NCBI GenBank assembly: GCA_900541395.1
Contig: UQJT01000002.1
Span: forward strand, 62,001-126,000
DNA: 64,000 bases
Source: an uncultured Desulfovibrio sp.
Lineage (GTDB): Bacteria; Desulfobacterota; Desulfovibrionia; Desulfovibrionales; Desulfovibrionaceae
Reading direction: 5' to 3'
In this document: piece by piece, positions 28,689 through 38,597 of the stretch
Numbering within the stretch: position 1 is the first letter of the stretch
Layout: the number at the start of each line of letters is the position of its first letter
Notes under the pieces: model-generated
Seen by the model: only the letters and a program-made list of their open reading frames with translations
Database searches by the model: none
What the model was told of the DNA's origin: nothing
Translations under genes and position numbers: made by a program

Positions 28689-29057
28689 GGTTCTCCTATA
28701 CGCCGGAATGCGGGCGGGGCGCAAGCGTTGTCCGATCCGACGGCAGAGCAGACGTATGTTGTGCGGCTGCCCTGACGGCGCTGCGAATGCAGCGCCCCGG
28801 ACTGATGGCAAACCCCGCGTCATGGAGTAGTCGTCGGCGACGCGCGGAGCATGAGAGGGCGCGCGTCGCTCGTCCCGCATAGGGGGCACGATGCCTATCC
28901 GAACGGCCAATGACGAATGCCGAATAAACCGCGGCCCGTCGTTGACGGCATCCCCTTTGCGGTGGAAAAAGACTTTCCGGCCGCCCTGCCGCTTCCGGAC
29001 GGGCGTTTTCCGTTGCCGTTCTCATTCCCCGTCGGGGGGCTTTTCGGGAGTCCGTCC
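28689..29057. other. Divergent intergenic region, no gene seen
   Basis: A 369-bp gap between the NAGPA-like gene (minus) and the DMT exporter (plus). An open frame runs through the right part of it into the exporter, but its Pro/Phe-rich residues do not resemble the transporter family, so it is treated as untranslated. The exporter's ribosome binding site GGGAG is at 29046-29050. No RNA gene or strong repeat is visible. Confidence 0.35.
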
Positions 29058-29894
29058 GTGCCCGCGCATATAGCCTTGCTGGTTCTTTTTGCGGCTCTGC
29101 TGCATGCCACGTGGAACACCATTGTCAAAGGCGGCGAAAACAAACTGTACGAGTCGGCCCTGAACGCCCTGGGCGGCGGCCTGGGAGCCTTGTGTCTCGT
29201 GCCCTTTCTGTCTTTTCCGGCCTCGGCGGCCTGGCCTTTTCTGGGCCTGTCCTGCTGTTGCCATCTCGCCTATTACGTCAGCATAGCCGAGGTTTATAAG
29301 GTCGTCGATCTGTCCGTGGGCTATACCATTATGCGCGGCAGCGCGCCGCTGTTCACTGCCGTGGCTATGGTTTCGCTCGGGACCTCTCTGTCGCCGGCAG
29401 GCTGGGGCGGCCTGCTGGCCATTTGTTCCGGCATTGCCTGCCTGGCCTTGCAGGGGGGACCGTCCCGACTGGGTCGTCACGGCCTGTGGTTGGTCCTGCG
29501 CACGGCTTTTATCATTATGGGCTATACCTTGTCGGACGGTTTCGGCGGGCAGAGAAGCGGCGACAGCGTCGGTTACGCCTGCTGGATTTTCGTGCTCAAC
29601 ATCTTCCCGCTGCATGCCGTGGTTCTGGCCCGGTCCGGCCGGGATTATCTGCGCTACGCGCGCAAACGGGCGTTGCCGAGCCTCGGCGGAGGTCTGTGCG
29701 GGTTGGGGTCTTACGGCATCGCCATCTGGGCCATGAGCGCGGCTCCCATCGCCCTGGTCGCCGCCCTGCGCGAAACCTCGGTGGTCTTCGGCATGCTGTT
29801 GGCCGTTCTGTTCCTGGGGGAACGTTTTTCGCGTCTGCGCGCGGCGGCCGTGGCCCTGGTGGCGGCGGGCGCCATGCTGCTCAAGGCGGGGTAG
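29058..29894 (+). CDS. DMT-superfamily (EamA-type) membrane transporter
   Basis: About 278 residues with roughly ten hydrophobic helices in two EamA-like halves. It starts at a GTG with GGGAG 7 bp upstream and reads V(M)PAHIALLVLFAALLHATWN, a common EamA start; LHATWN and VGYTIMRGSAPLFTA are in the first half, and LRETSVVFGMLLAVLFLGERFS in the second is the usual C-terminal signature. Such proteins export amino acids or other small metabolites; the substrate cannot be deduced. An in-frame ATG at 28917 would add 47 atypical residues. It is not clearly part of an operon, because a good promoter lies between it and metF. Confidence 0.85.
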   Translation: MPAHIALLVLFAALLHATWNTIVKGGENKLYESALNALGGGLGALCLVPFLSFPASAAWPFLGLSCCCHLAYYVSIAEVYKVVDLSVGYTIMRGSAPLFTAVAMVSLGTSLSPAGWGGLLAICSGIACLALQGGPSRLGRHGLWLVLRTAFIIMGYTLSDGFGGQRSGDSVGYACWIFVLNIFPLHAVVLARSGRDYLRYARKRALPSLGGGLCGLGSYGIAIWAMSAAPIALVAALRETSVVFGMLLAVLFLGERFSRLRAAAVALVAAGAMLLKAG

Positions 29895-29967
29895 CCTTCA
29901 AGCCGTCGGACAAAGCCCGGGGCGGAGGCCTGAGATGCGACCGCCGCGGGTAAAAGCGGAAAGCGGC

Positions 29968-29995
29968 TTGACGTATCAAGTTATTCGGATATACT
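29968..29995 (+). promoter_or_regulatory. Sigma-70-type promoter for metF
   Basis: TTGACG (29968-29973), a 16-bp spacer and TATACT (29990-29995) precede the metF start by 57 bp. Both hexamers are close to consensus and the A+T content rises locally. The leader is too short to hold a known SAM riboswitch. Confidence 0.6.
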
Positions 29996-30052
29996 GAATT
30001 ATGGCCGTCCGTCGCGGCGGTCCCGCCATCCGCAGGAGAGAGGAGATACTTC

Positions 30053-30928
30053 ATGAAGATTCGCCAGGCCCTGGAAGCGCGCAAAGGTCCTTTTTATTCC
30101 CTCGAATTTTTCCCGCCCAAGGACCCGGCGGAGTGGCCCGCTTTTTTCGGCATTGTGGAGCGCCTCAAATCGCTCGATCCTCTTTTCGCGTCGGTGACGT
30201 GCGGAGCGGGCGGGTCCACGCGGTCCTATACCCTGGATATAGCCTCGCGCCTCAAGCGTGATTACGGGTTGGAACCCATGCCGCACCTGACCTGCGTGGG
30301 AGCCACGGCGGGCAGTCTGGCCGGGGCGCTGGACGGTTTTCGGGAGGCGGGCATCGACAACGTCATGGCTCTGCGCGGCGACAAGCCGCGCGATGCCGGA
30401 CCGGACTGGAACGAGGGAGCTTTCCGTCACGCCGAGGATTTGGTGCGCTTCACGCGGGAGGAACGGCCCGGTTTCGGCGTGGGAGTGGCCGCCTACCCCG
30501 CTCCGCATCCCGAATCCCCCAGTTTTCGCAGCGACCGGGACCACCTTGTGCATAAAATCAGGGCCGGGGCCGACCTGGTGGTGACGCAACTCTTTTTCGA
30601 CAGTCGTGAGTATTTCGCCCTGGCGGACCATCTGCACGAACATGGAGTGGATGCGCCGATTATCCCCGGCGTGCTGCCCATCCAAAGCCTGGCCTCCATC
30701 CGGCGCACCCTGTCCATGTGCGGAGCCAACATCCCCGGCAAGCTGTATCTGCAACTGGAGGAAGCCCACGACAAAGGCGGCACCGAAGCCGTCAAGGAAG
30801 CGGGTCTGGCGTTTGCCGTGGATCAGATCAGGCGTTTGCTCGACGGCGGGGCGCCGGGCGTGCACCTGTATACGCTCAATCGCGCCGAACTGTGCCTGCG
30901 CATTGCCGACGAGGTGGGACGCCTGTAA
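30053..30928 (+). CDS. metF: Methylenetetrahydrofolate reductase
   Basis: A 291-residue MTHFR of the bacterial single-domain TIM-barrel type. YSLEFFPPKDPAEW at the N-terminus contains the conserved Glu; FASVTCGAGGSTR, PHLTCVGAT, NVMALRGDKP and LVVTQLFFDSREYF follow. The FAD-containing enzyme reduces 5,10-methylene-THF to 5-methyl-THF for methionine synthesis, and in acetogenic or sulfate-reducing anaerobes it can also serve the methyl branch of the Wood-Ljungdahl pathway. The start has a strong AGGAGAGAGGAG leader. Length and motif order are normal. Confidence 0.95.
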   Translation: MKIRQALEARKGPFYSLEFFPPKDPAEWPAFFGIVERLKSLDPLFASVTCGAGGSTRSYTLDIASRLKRDYGLEPMPHLTCVGATAGSLAGALDGFREAGIDNVMALRGDKPRDAGPDWNEGAFRHAEDLVRFTREERPGFGVGVAAYPAPHPESPSFRSDRDHLVHKIRAGADLVVTQLFFDSREYFALADHLHEHGVDAPIIPGVLPIQSLASIRRTLSMCGANIPGKLYLQLEEAHDKGGTEAVKEAGLAFAVDQIRRLLDGGAPGVHLYTLNRAELCLRIADEVGRL

Positions 30929-31118
30929 CGGTCGTCTCTGCCCCCGGCCCCCGCGATCCGCTTCGGCACGCCGCTCGAGGCCGCTTTTCAAGACGAGCCC
31001 GGCTGCCGCCCGCCGGACTTGACGCGCCAGCGTAATTGACTTACGCCCATTACTTTGCAACACGGCGTAGTTGCGGTCGCGCGACGCCCGATTTCTTTTT
31101 CCGGACGGAGAATTTCCC

Positions 31119-32699
31119 GTGAGCAACCAGACGAAAGCACGCAAACCGGTCAAACTTGCCACCCAGTCGGATCATGCCGCCTATTTCATGCCCATGCTGG
31201 AAAGCTTCGCCGAACACGGCGAATTGAACGAGGTGATCAAAAACTGCGTGGTCAAGTCCTGCGAGCTGCTCGACGCGGGCGTTCCTCTGTTCCCCAACGA
31301 TTTCGACAAACGGGACGACGCGGGCGCCGTACGCGCCGAGTACGAAGCGTGCAGCGCCGAGGAGTTGGAGTCCGTGGACGCCCGCTTCTCCCTGGCCGGG
31401 CGCATGGTTTCGTCACGCTCTTTCGGCAAGGTCATCTTTTTTCATCTGCAGGATCGCAGCGGCCGCATCCAGTGCTATGCCGAACGTGCCGCCCTGGGCG
31501 ACGACGCCTTCAAGGTGTTCAAAAAGCTCGATGTGGGCGATATCGTAGGCGTCACGGGCGCTCTGTTCCGCACGAAAACGGGCGAACTCACCCTCAAGTG
31601 CGATTCGGTGCGGCTTTTGTCCAAGTCCTTTCGCCCCCTGCCCGACAAGCATTACGGTCTGACCAACGTGGAGCTGCGCTATCGTCAGCGCTACGTGGAC
31701 CTCATCGTCAATCCCCGGGCCCGCGACATTTTCCGCAAGCGCTCGCGCATCGTGCGCGAATTTCGTCGCTTTATGGAACTGCACGGCTTCATGGAAGTGG
31801 AAACGCCCATGATGCACCCCCTGGCCGGGGGCGCCGCGGCCCGTCCCTTTGTGACCCATCACAACGCGCTGGACATCGAACTGTACCTGCGCATCGCGCC
31901 CGAACTCTATCTCAAGCGACTCATCGTGGGCGGACTGGAAAAGGTATTTGAAATCAACCGGTCGTTCCGCAACGAAGGCACGGATACCCGCCACAACCCC
32001 GAATTCACCATGTGCGAATTCTACTGGGCCTACGCCACGTTCCGCGATCTCATGGACTTTACGGAACAACTGTTCGCCCACATCGCGCTTGAAGTGTGCG
32101 GGGGCACGGTGATTACCTACCAGGGGCAGGAAATCAATCTTACGCCCGGCTGCTGGCGGCGTCTCACCTTCCACGATTCTCTGGAGGAAGTGGGCGGCCA
32201 CAAACCCGAGTTCTACAACAACGCTTCGGCGTTGCGTGATTACCTCAAGGCCCGGGGCGAAAAGGAAGTGGACAACGAAGGCCTGGGCAAATTGCAGGCC
32301 AAACTGTTCGATCTGGATGTGGAGCCCAAACTCATCCAGCCCACCTTCATCTATTTCTATCCGGCGGAGATTTCCCCCCTGGCCCGGCGCAACGACGACA
32401 ACCCCGAACTGACGGATCGTTTCGAACTGTTCATTTGCGGCGGCGAAATGGCCAACGCCTTTTCCGAACTCAACGATCCCGTGGATCAGCGCTGTCGCTT
32501 CGAGGATCAGATGGCGGCCAAGGCCGCCGGGGACGAGGAAGCCAATCCCCTTGACGAAGATTATCTGCGGGCTTTGGAATACGGCATGCCGCCCACGGCC
32601 GGACAGGGCGTGGGGATCGACCGCCTGGTCATGCTGCTGACCGATTCGCCCTCCATCCGCGAAGTGCTGTTCTTCCCCCTGCTCCGGCCGGAAGTCTAG
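31119..32699 (+). CDS. lysS: Lysyl-tRNA synthetase, class II
   Basis: A 526-residue class II LysRS. The GTG at 31119 has GGAG 8 bp upstream; an earlier in-frame ATG is rejected. The OB-fold anticodon-binding domain occupies about residues 90-200 (AGRMVSSRSFGKVIFFHLQD). Motif 1 lies around FMELHGFMEVETPMM, motif 2 at FEINRSFRNEGTDTRHNPEFT and motif 3 at GQGVGIDRLVMLL. The protein has an N-terminal extension of about 60 residues with alpha-helical character before the OB fold. It heads a cluster with lolC, lolD and bamA. Confidence 0.96.
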   Translation: MSNQTKARKPVKLATQSDHAAYFMPMLESFAEHGELNEVIKNCVVKSCELLDAGVPLFPNDFDKRDDAGAVRAEYEACSAEELESVDARFSLAGRMVSSRSFGKVIFFHLQDRSGRIQCYAERAALGDDAFKVFKKLDVGDIVGVTGALFRTKTGELTLKCDSVRLLSKSFRPLPDKHYGLTNVELRYRQRYVDLIVNPRARDIFRKRSRIVREFRRFMELHGFMEVETPMMHPLAGGAAARPFVTHHNALDIELYLRIAPELYLKRLIVGGLEKVFEINRSFRNEGTDTRHNPEFTMCEFYWAYATFRDLMDFTEQLFAHIALEVCGGTVITYQGQEINLTPGCWRRLTFHDSLEEVGGHKPEFYNNASALRDYLKARGEKEVDNEGLGKLQAKLFDLDVEPKLIQPTFIYFYPAEISPLARRNDDNPELTDRFELFICGGEMANAFSELNDPVDQRCRFEDQMAAKAAGDEEANPLDEDYLRALEYGMPPTAGQGVGIDRLVMLLTDSPSIREVLFFPLLRPEV

Positions 32700-32713
32700 G
32701 GGGCCGCCGGATT

Positions 32714-33961
32714 ATGTCCTTTGAACTCTTTATTGCGTCGCGCTACCTGGTATCCCGGCGCAAGCAGACGTTCATTTCGGTCATTTCGCTCATGTCGGTG
32801 CTGGGGGTGGCCATAGGGGTGGCCGCGCTGGTGGTGGTCATGGGCGTCTACAACGGTTTTACCACCGACATCCGCGACCGCATCCTGGGCTCCAATTCCC
32901 ACGTGATGGTTATGGCGTCCGCCCCGTCCGCCTTTGACCCTCCGGATGGAGGAGAGGGCGCGACCCCGTATTTGGACCGGATCAAGGCCGTGCCCGGCGT
33001 CAGGGCCGCCACTCCCTATTTGTATACCGAAGTGCTGTTGTCCACCCCGCGCGGGGCCACGGGCCTGGTGTTGCGGGGGATCGATCCGGCCCAGGCGGGC
33101 GAGGCGTTGCCTCTGATCCACGATCTGTACGCGGGCGACGCGGCGGAGCTGGCCTCCGGCGAGGGTGCGCCCGGCATCCTGGTGGGCAAGGACCTGGCCG
33201 ATCGTTTTCAGTTGAAGGTGGGCAGCCGCATCAATCTTATGTCCCCGGCGGGGCAGCGCACCACGGCGGGATTTGCCCCCAAGATCAAGCCGTTCCGGGT
33301 GGTGGGCGTCTTCAAGTCGGGCATGACGGATTACGACAGCCGCCTGGCCTACGTGTCCCTGGAGGCCTCACAGGATCTCATGGGGCTGCCTTCGGGACGT
33401 ATTTCGGGTATTGAGGTTTTCACCCGCGATCCCTATGCCGCTTCCGAGGTGGGGCAGGCCATCGAGGCCGAGTTGGGGCCGCCGTTTTACACCCGCAACT
33501 GGATGGAGCTCAACGCCGGATTGTTCGCCGCGCTTCAACTGGAACGTATCGGCATGTTTATCGTACTGGCCATGGTCATCCTGGTGGGGTCTTTCTCCAT
33601 CATCACCTCGCTGGTCATGCTGGTCATGGAAAAAACACGAGACATAGCCATCCTGATGTCTATGGGGGCCACGGCCCGCGCCATACGTCGCATGTTCATG
33701 CTGCAAGGTGCCATCATCGGCGCGGTAGGCACGGGCTTGGGCTATATTCTGGGCCTCAGCCTGGCCTGGCTGCTCAAAAAGTATCAGTTCATCCAACTGC
33801 CCGCGGGCGTTTATCCCATGGATAAGCTGCCCATCCTGATCAGCGTGCCCGATACCGTGCTCATCGGCGTCGTCGCCCTGGTCATGTGCTTTCTCGCCAC
33901 CATTTATCCGGCGCGGCAGGCGGCTCGGCTGGTACCCGCCGAAGCCCTGCGCTACGAGTGA
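32714..33961 (+). CDS. lolC: Lipoprotein-releasing ABC transporter permease LolC/LolE
   Basis: A 415-residue inner-membrane protein of the LolC/E (MacB-like) family. One transmembrane helix lies near the N-terminus ([22 protein letters not shown]), followed by a large periplasmic domain (about 50-270) and three C-terminal helices (about 275-300, 325-350, 375-400). [18 protein letters not shown] is the usual start. With LolD it extracts outer-membrane lipoproteins from the inner membrane and hands them to LolA. A single permease is present, so it probably works as a LolF-like homodimer. It starts 14 bp after lysS and ends 1 bp before lolD. Confidence 0.92.
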   Translation: MSFELFIASRYLVSRRKQTFISVISLMSVLGVAIGVAALVVVMGVYNGFTTDIRDRILGSNSHVMVMASAPSAFDPPDGGEGATPYLDRIKAVPGVRAATPYLYTEVLLSTPRGATGLVLRGIDPAQAGEALPLIHDLYAGDAAELASGEGAPGILVGKDLADRFQLKVGSRINLMSPAGQRTTAGFAPKIKPFRVVGVFKSGMTDYDSRLAYVSLEASQDLMGLPSGRISGIEVFTRDPYAASEVGQAIEAELGPPFYTRNWMELNAGLFAALQLERIGMFIVLAMVILVGSFSIITSLVMLVMEKTRDIAILMSMGATARAIRRMFMLQGAIIGAVGTGLGYILGLSLAWLLKKYQFIQLPAGVYPMDKLPILISVPDTVLIGVVALVMCFLATIYPARQAARLVPAEALRYE

Positions 33962-33962
33962 T

Positions 33963-34673
33963 ATGAAACGCCGCAAACCAGCCTCCTCCGATATCCAGTA
34001 CCTGGCGCAGGGCGTGGAAAAAACCGTGACCGGTCCGGCCGGCGCGCTGACCATTTTGCGCGGCGTGGATTTGACGGTGCGGGCCGGGGAATCCCTGGCC
34101 GTTGTAGGCGCTTCGGGGTCGGGAAAGTCCACCCTGCTGCACATTTTGGGCGCTCTGGACAGTCCCAGCGCGGGCTCGGTGCTGTTTGAGGGGCGTAATC
34201 TGGCCGGGCTGAGCCCCGCCGAGGCAGCCGCCTTCCGCAACCGCGAACTGGGATTCGTGTTCCAGTTCCATCATTTGCTGCCCGAATTCACCACCGTGGA
34301 AAACGTGGCCATGCAGGCCATTATCGGCGGCATGGCGAAGGGGCGGGCGCTGCATCTGGCGGAAAGCGCGCTGGAGCGCGTGGGACTTGCCGAGCGGCGT
34401 GATCACAGTGTAACAACATTATCCGGCGGCGAACGCCAGCGGGCGGCCATCGCCCGGGCCACGCTGCTGGAACCCAAGGTCCTGCTGGCCGACGAGCCCA
34501 CGGGCAACCTGGACGGCAACACCGGCGAACTGGTGGTGAACCTGTTGCTGGAGCTGAACCGCAACCTGGGCATGACCTTGGTGGTGGTGACGCACAACCG
34601 GGAGTTGGCGGCCCGCATGGGGCGCAGTCTCGAATTGCGATCCGGAGAACTGTATGAACAGAATCCTGTCTAG
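33963..34673 (+). CDS. lolD: Lipoprotein-releasing ABC transporter ATPase LolD
   Basis: A 236-residue ABC ATPase. Walker [10 protein letters not shown] is at residues 49-57, the Q-loop in [13 protein letters not shown], the signature LSGGERQR (about residue 156), Walker [13 protein letters not shown] and the H-loop His in [16 protein letters not shown] after the Q-loop is typical of LolD. It is coupled to lolC (1-bp gap) and its last 20 bp overlap the start of bamA. Its stop reads TAGAGC by chance, since that stretch is also bamA coding sequence. Confidence 0.94.
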   Translation: MKRRKPASSDIQYLAQGVEKTVTGPAGALTILRGVDLTVRAGESLAVVGASGSGKSTLLHILGALDSPSAGSVLFEGRNLAGLSPAEAAAFRNRELGFVFQFHHLLPEFTTVENVAMQAIIGGMAKGRALHLAESALERVGLAERRDHSVTTLSGGERQRAAIARATLLEPKVLLADEPTGNLDGNTGELVVNLLLELNRNLGMTLVVVTHNRELAARMGRSLELRSGELYEQNPV

Positions 34674-37380
34674 AGCCCATTGCCTCCTGCAACGCGGAGC
34701 TTTCGCCCTGATCCTTCCGGCGTTGAGCCTGTGCCTGTGGGCGGGCGGCGTGTCGGCGGCCCAGGCCGCGCCCGTCGCGGCGGCCAAAAGCCCCACGCTG
34801 TTGGTGCTGCCTTTTGCCGTCAACGCGTCTCCGGATCTGGCCCGGCGGATGGAGGCCGACCTGCCCGCTTTGTTGCGTCAGAGATTCTCGGCCGCGGGTT
34901 TTCGCGTCCTTTCCGCCGCCGAAACCCGGCGCGTGGCCGGGCAGACCGTCACCCGCGATCCGGCCAAAGCCCGCTCCCTGGCCAAAAGCGCGCGGGCGGA
35001 CTACGCCGTGTTCGGTTCTTTCAGTCAGGTGGGCGACAGCTTCAGTCTGGACGTGCGCCTGGTGGACGCGACGGCTCCGGCCGTGCGTCCCTATTACGCG
35101 GAAAAGGCGACGGTGCTCGAACTTCCCGCCGCCCTGGACGAACTGGCGGAGCAGGCCTTTGCCGGAGCCACGAACAAGGATTCCCTGGCCGATATTCAGA
35201 TTCGGGGCCTGCGCCTGATCGACCCCGATCGTGTGCTGGTACGGCTGAATACCCGCAAGGGCGACGCCGTCAATGTGGACGATATCGACGAGGATGTGCG
35301 CCGCGTCTGGGATATGGGATATTTCAGCGATGTGTCCGCCGATATTGAGGAAAGCGGACAAGGTAAGGTTCTGGTGTTCACCGTGGCGGAAAAGCCCCGT
35401 ATCGACGATGTGCGCGTGGAGGGGTCCGACGCGGTGAAAATCGGGGACATCACCGAGGCCATGAGTTCCCGCACCGGCACAGTGCTCAACGAAAAACTGC
35501 TGGCCGACGATCTCCAGAAAATTGCCGAACTGTACCGGAAAAAAGGGTATTACCTGGCCGAGGTTTCCTACCAGGTGCTGCCCCGTCCCGACGGCGCGTC
35601 GGCCGCCCTGATCCTCAATGTCGACGAGGGCAACAAGCTGTATATCAAGGCCGTGGACATCGAAGGCCTTCAGGACGTGCGGCGCAAGGATCTGGAAGGT
35701 TACCTGGCCCTAAAGAAACGGTCTCTGCTGTCATGGTTCACCGGGTCGGGAGTGCTTAAGGAAGACCTGTTGGACCGTGACGCCCAGGCCATCCAGGCCT
35801 ATCTGGTCAACCAGGGGTATATCGACGCTCAGGTTTCCGCGCCGGAAGTGCAATATGAAGACGATGGGATACGCGTCATCTACCGCGTGCGCGAAGGAGC
35901 CCGCTACAAGCTGGGCGAAATCGGCTTCCGGGGCGATCTCATCGATACCGAAGAGCGTCTGCTCGATCTGATCAGGCTCGACGAGCAGAAGGAAAAGAAT
36001 CAGTACTTCTCGCTGGAAACCATGCAGGAAGACGTCAGGCGGCTGACCGATCTGTACGCCGATTACGGCTATGCTTTCGCCGACGTGACGGTGGATACCG
36101 ACACCCACCCCGAGGAAGGCGTGGTCGACATCTATTATCAGCTTACCCCCAAAGACAAGGTGTACGTGCGCCGGGTAGAGCTGGAAGGCAACACCAAAAC
36201 CCGCGACAACGTGATTCTGCGCGAATTGCGTTTGGCCGACGGGCAGCAGTTCAGCGGCGAAAAACTGCGCCGCTCCACCGAACGCCTGGACAAACTTCGT
36301 TACTTTGAGGAAGTGAACCCGCAACTGGTGCCCACCGGCGTGCCCGGCGAGGTGGACCTGAAGGTGGGGGTCAAGGAGGCCAACACCGGCATGCTCAGCG
36401 CCGGGTTCGGTTACTCCACCTACGACAAGTTCGGGGTGTCGGCGGGTATCCGCGAATCCAATCTGTTCGGACGCGGGTACCAGCTCGGCCTGCAGGGCTA
36501 TTTCTCCGGGCGCGAAAGCTCGCTGGATATGTCCTTCATCAATCCTCGCCTGTACAACACCGACCTCGGCCTCGGGATCAACGTTTATGCCATCGACGAG
36601 GAGTGGACGGAGTTCGACAAGCGCACCGTGGGGTCTCAGATACGTTTCAGTTACCCCCTCGGCGAATACACCTTGCTCAGTTGGGGATACCGGCTGGATT
36701 TCTATCAGTTGAGCAATATGTCGAAGTGGGCCGCTCCCTCCATTCGTGACTACGAGGGCGACAACTGGGCCAGCGTGCTCAGCGCGGGCGTCAGCCGCGA
36801 CACCACCAACAGCGCCACCAATCCCACGCGCGGCACCAAGTCCAGTATTTTTGTGGACTATGGGGGCGGCGGCCTCGGCGGCGACGACAACTTTGTCAAA
36901 CCCATTGTGGAGTGGGGCTTCTTTTACGGCCTCAACGAAACCAATGTGCTCCACGCCCGCGCCGCGGCCGGGGCGGTATACCGCAACTCCAGCAAAATCG
37001 TTCCCGCCTTTGAACGCTTCTACCTGGGGGGGATGAACAGCCTGCGCGGCTACTCGTTGGAAGACGTATCCCCGCGCGATCCCAAAACCGGGGAAAGCAT
37101 CGGGTCGGACCGCATGGGCTACGCCAACTTTGAATATATCTGGGCCTTCAAGCCCGATATGGGCCTCTCGTTGGTGCCGTTCTTCGACGTGGGCGTAAGT
37201 ACCGACTCCAAGTATCAGGATTTCTTTGACAAAGTATATTACTCCGCGGGGCTTGAATTGCGTTGGCGCTCGCCGATGGGAGATTTACGCTTTGCTTACG
37301 GCTTCCCGCTGGCCAAGAATGTGGACGGTAAAAAGCGCAGCGGCGGTCGCTTTGAGTTTTCTATGGGACAGGCCTTCTAG
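34654..37380 (+). CDS. bamA: Outer-membrane assembly factor BamA with an extra N-terminal domain
   Basis: A 908-residue Omp85 protein that inserts beta-barrel proteins into the outer membrane. After a signal peptide (about residues 1-39) comes an unusual domain of about 120 residues (45-165: [50 protein letters not shown]) that resembles TolB-N/FlgO-like folds. Five POTRA domains follow from about residue 177 to 575 ([14 protein letters not shown], then [44 protein letters not shown]). The barrel begins near 578 and the RGF-type motif reads SLRGYS (about residue 800). The protein ends in Phe, as Omp85 substrates do. It overlaps lolD by 20 bp. Confidence 0.94.
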   Translation: MNRILSRAHCLLQRGAFALILPALSLCLWAGGVSAAQAAPVAAAKSPTLLVLPFAVNASPDLARRMEADLPALLRQRFSAAGFRVLSAAETRRVAGQTVTRDPAKARSLAKSARADYAVFGSFSQVGDSFSLDVRLVDATAPAVRPYYAEKATVLELPAALDELAEQAFAGATNKDSLADIQIRGLRLIDPDRVLVRLNTRKGDAVNVDDIDEDVRRVWDMGYFSDVSADIEESGQGKVLVFTVAEKPRIDDVRVEGSDAVKIGDITEAMSSRTGTVLNEKLLADDLQKIAELYRKKGYYLAEVSYQVLPRPDGASAALILNVDEGNKLYIKAVDIEGLQDVRRKDLEGYLALKKRSLLSWFTGSGVLKEDLLDRDAQAIQAYLVNQGYIDAQVSAPEVQYEDDGIRVIYRVREGARYKLGEIGFRGDLIDTEERLLDLIRLDEQKEKNQYFSLETMQEDVRRLTDLYADYGYAFADVTVDTDTHPEEGVVDIYYQLTPKDKVYVRRVELEGNTKTRDNVILRELRLADGQQFSGEKLRRSTERLDKLRYFEEVNPQLVPTGVPGEVDLKVGVKEANTGMLSAGFGYSTYDKFGVSAGIRESNLFGRGYQLGLQGYFSGRESSLDMSFINPRLYNTDLGLGINVYAIDEEWTEFDKRTVGSQIRFSYPLGEYTLLSWGYRLDFYQLSNMSKWAAPSIRDYEGDNWASVLSAGVSRDTTNSATNPTRGTKSSIFVDYGGGGLGGDDNFVKPIVEWGFFYGLNETNVLHARAAAGAVYRNSSKIVPAFERFYLGGMNSLRGYSLEDVSPRDPKTGESIGSDRMGYANFEYIWAFKPDMGLSLVPFFDVGVSTDSKYQDFFDKVYYSAGLELRWRSPMGDLRFAYGFPLAKNVDGKKRSGGRFEFSMGQAF

Positions 37381-37509
37381 CACTGCATAACGCAAAATAC
37401 TTCGTATTTTGTGGCAAGAACATTCGCCGAAAAACGCGGTTTTCGGCTCATTCACGGCGGCTGCGCCGCCGTGTCATGCTTCCGCATGGCGGCTGGTGCA
37501 CCGAAATTT
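37381..37509. terminator. Three tandem hairpins downstream of bamA
   Basis: Three short perfect inverted repeats follow the bamA stop: an 8-bp stem with a 3-nt loop (37393-37411), an 8-bp stem GCCGAAAA/TTTTCGGC (37426-37447) and a 9-bp stem CACGGCGGC/GCCGCCGTG with loop TGC (37453-37473). They probably terminate or stabilise the lysS-lolC-lolD-bamA transcript. None has a long T run. Confidence 0.5.
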
Positions 37510-37658
37510 TAGAGCGGTTTGCTGTTGAAAAGAGCAAGCGCTCTGGCGGCCGCGGGAGCGGACGCCCGCGCCGAATGAGTCTGAAAACCACGCTTTTCAG
37601 GCGAAATGACGGCAGCGCCGCTTTTGAAATTGGACAATTTCAAAAGCAAAATGCTCTA
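37510..37658 (+). repeat. 149-bp TAGAGC four-hairpin element, copy A
   Basis: The element is bounded by TAGAGC and GCTCTA, so its ends are inverted repeats. It is one of three 149-bp copies in the same orientation, and differs from copy C (42773-42921) at about 7 positions. It can form up to four hairpins. In this copy the second and third stems carry one mismatch each, and the fourth, GCTTTTGAAATT/AATTTCAAAAGC, is a perfect 12-bp stem. A short frame across it reads MSLKTTLFRRNDG, but the conserved structure and location argue against a gene. Nothing in it looks like a transposase. Confidence 0.85.
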
Positions 37659-37844
37659 GATGTTTCGGTGTACCAGCATGTTTTATTAAAAATATCGCCG
37701 CCCGAGGTACAGTTTCTGCTTCGGAGGTTTCCGCCTCCGGCGTCGCGGCGCCCCAGGCCGTCGGCATGAAGCGCTTTACGGATAAGGAGAGCGGAAGTCC
37801 CGCCTTACCGACTCCGTAAAGCATTTCAATGGCAAAATGCTCTA
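37659..37844 (+). repeat. Diverged relative of the TAGAGC element
   Basis: This segment joins directly to copy A and ends in the same right terminus, GCAAAATGCTCTA, preceded by ATTTCAATG where copies A-C have ATTTCAAAA. It contains an inverted repeat GCTTTACGGA/TCCGTAAAGC (37772-37824 region). The left end is unclear. It looks like an older or different family member placed head to tail with copy A. Confidence 0.5.
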
Positions 37845-37867
37845 AAGAACCGGATTGAGCCGGGACA

Positions 37868-37903
37868 TCAAAGGGCGCTCTCCTTAAGGAGAGCGCCCTT
37901 TGA
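37868..37903. terminator. 36-bp perfect palindrome after the AlaX-like gene
   Basis: A perfect palindrome with arms that run TCAAAGGGCGCTCTCCTT outward to inward, so the tip folds at CTTAAG. It lies 3 bp past the stop of the minus-strand AlaX-like gene, as expected for a terminator. It is not followed by a T run on either strand, so it may also act as a barrier or RNA-stabilising hairpin. Confidence 0.55.
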
Positions 37904-37906
37904 TGG

Positions 37907-38371
37907 TTACGCTTGATTTTCGACCTTGAAACGCACTCGCAGCACGCCGCCTTCCACGGCATCCCATTGGTGCGACACCCAGACAAAGCGACCGCATTCG
38001 GCCGTGTTGGCCACGTGTTCGCCGATGCAGGGGCAGGCGTCGGCCGGATCGGCCGGGTCGCCCACGTACACAATGCGCAGGGTATCGCCCGCGCTGTCGG
38101 GCAGGCGGGACAGATTGAAGCGCCGCGCCGCCTCGTCACGAGGCATGGGCAATGCCGTCACGTCCAGATGTCGGGCCAGTACGGCGTTGACTTCGGCCTC
38201 CACGGCGCGAACGTCCTCATCCGTCAGATCATGCGGAAAGTGGAAGTCCACCTTGGATTTTTTGGGATTGATGTGGGTGGAAAAACAGCGGGGGCAGCCG
38301 TAACGGCGCATCATGACGCCGTTGAGCACGTGTTCGGCGCTGTGCATGCGGGGATCGTAGTCTTTGGACAT
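37907..38371 (-). CDS. AlaX-like tRNA editing protein
   Basis: A 154-residue stand-alone relative of the AlaRS/ThrRS editing (SAD) domain. The zinc/deacylase motifs are present: HSAEH at residues 10-14 (HxxxH) and CIGEH at residues 115-119 (CxxxH). It also has C-P-R-C at 26-29, which is not usual in AlaX. The likely role is hydrolysis of mischarged tRNA, probably Ser-tRNA(Ala), in the cytoplasm alongside alaS at 5043. The start at 38371 has AAGGA 6 bp upstream on the minus strand; the longer frame upstream is not family-like. Substrate specificity is inferred from family only. Confidence 0.8.
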   Translation of the reverse strand: MSKDYDPRMHSAEHVLNGVMMRRYGCPRCFSTHINPKKSKVDFHFPHDLTDEDVRAVEAEVNAVLARHLDVTALPMPRDEAARRFNLSRLPDSAGDTLRIVYVGDPADPADACPCIGEHVANTAECGRFVWVSHQWDAVEGGVLRVRFKVENQA

Positions 38372-38597
38372 GGCATTTCCTTGGAGGGGCTGGTGCAAGA
38401 GAACGGAGGCCGGGCGCGCGGAATCGAGACGACCCGGACGGGGACCGAAAAGAATTAGCCCTTCCGGCCCCTGTCGGCAAGAGCGTCCGTTTTGGCGGGG
38501 GCCGATTTTTCGTCGGATGGCGTCGGTCCATATCGGAAAAAGCAAGGCGGCGCTTATCCCGTCTGTTTCATATCGGAAGAAGCGGATAGGAAGTACG

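Noticed and set aside
34671-34676. TAGAGC at the lolD stop as another repeat end
   Set aside because: It lies inside bamA coding sequence and nothing else of the repeat is there.
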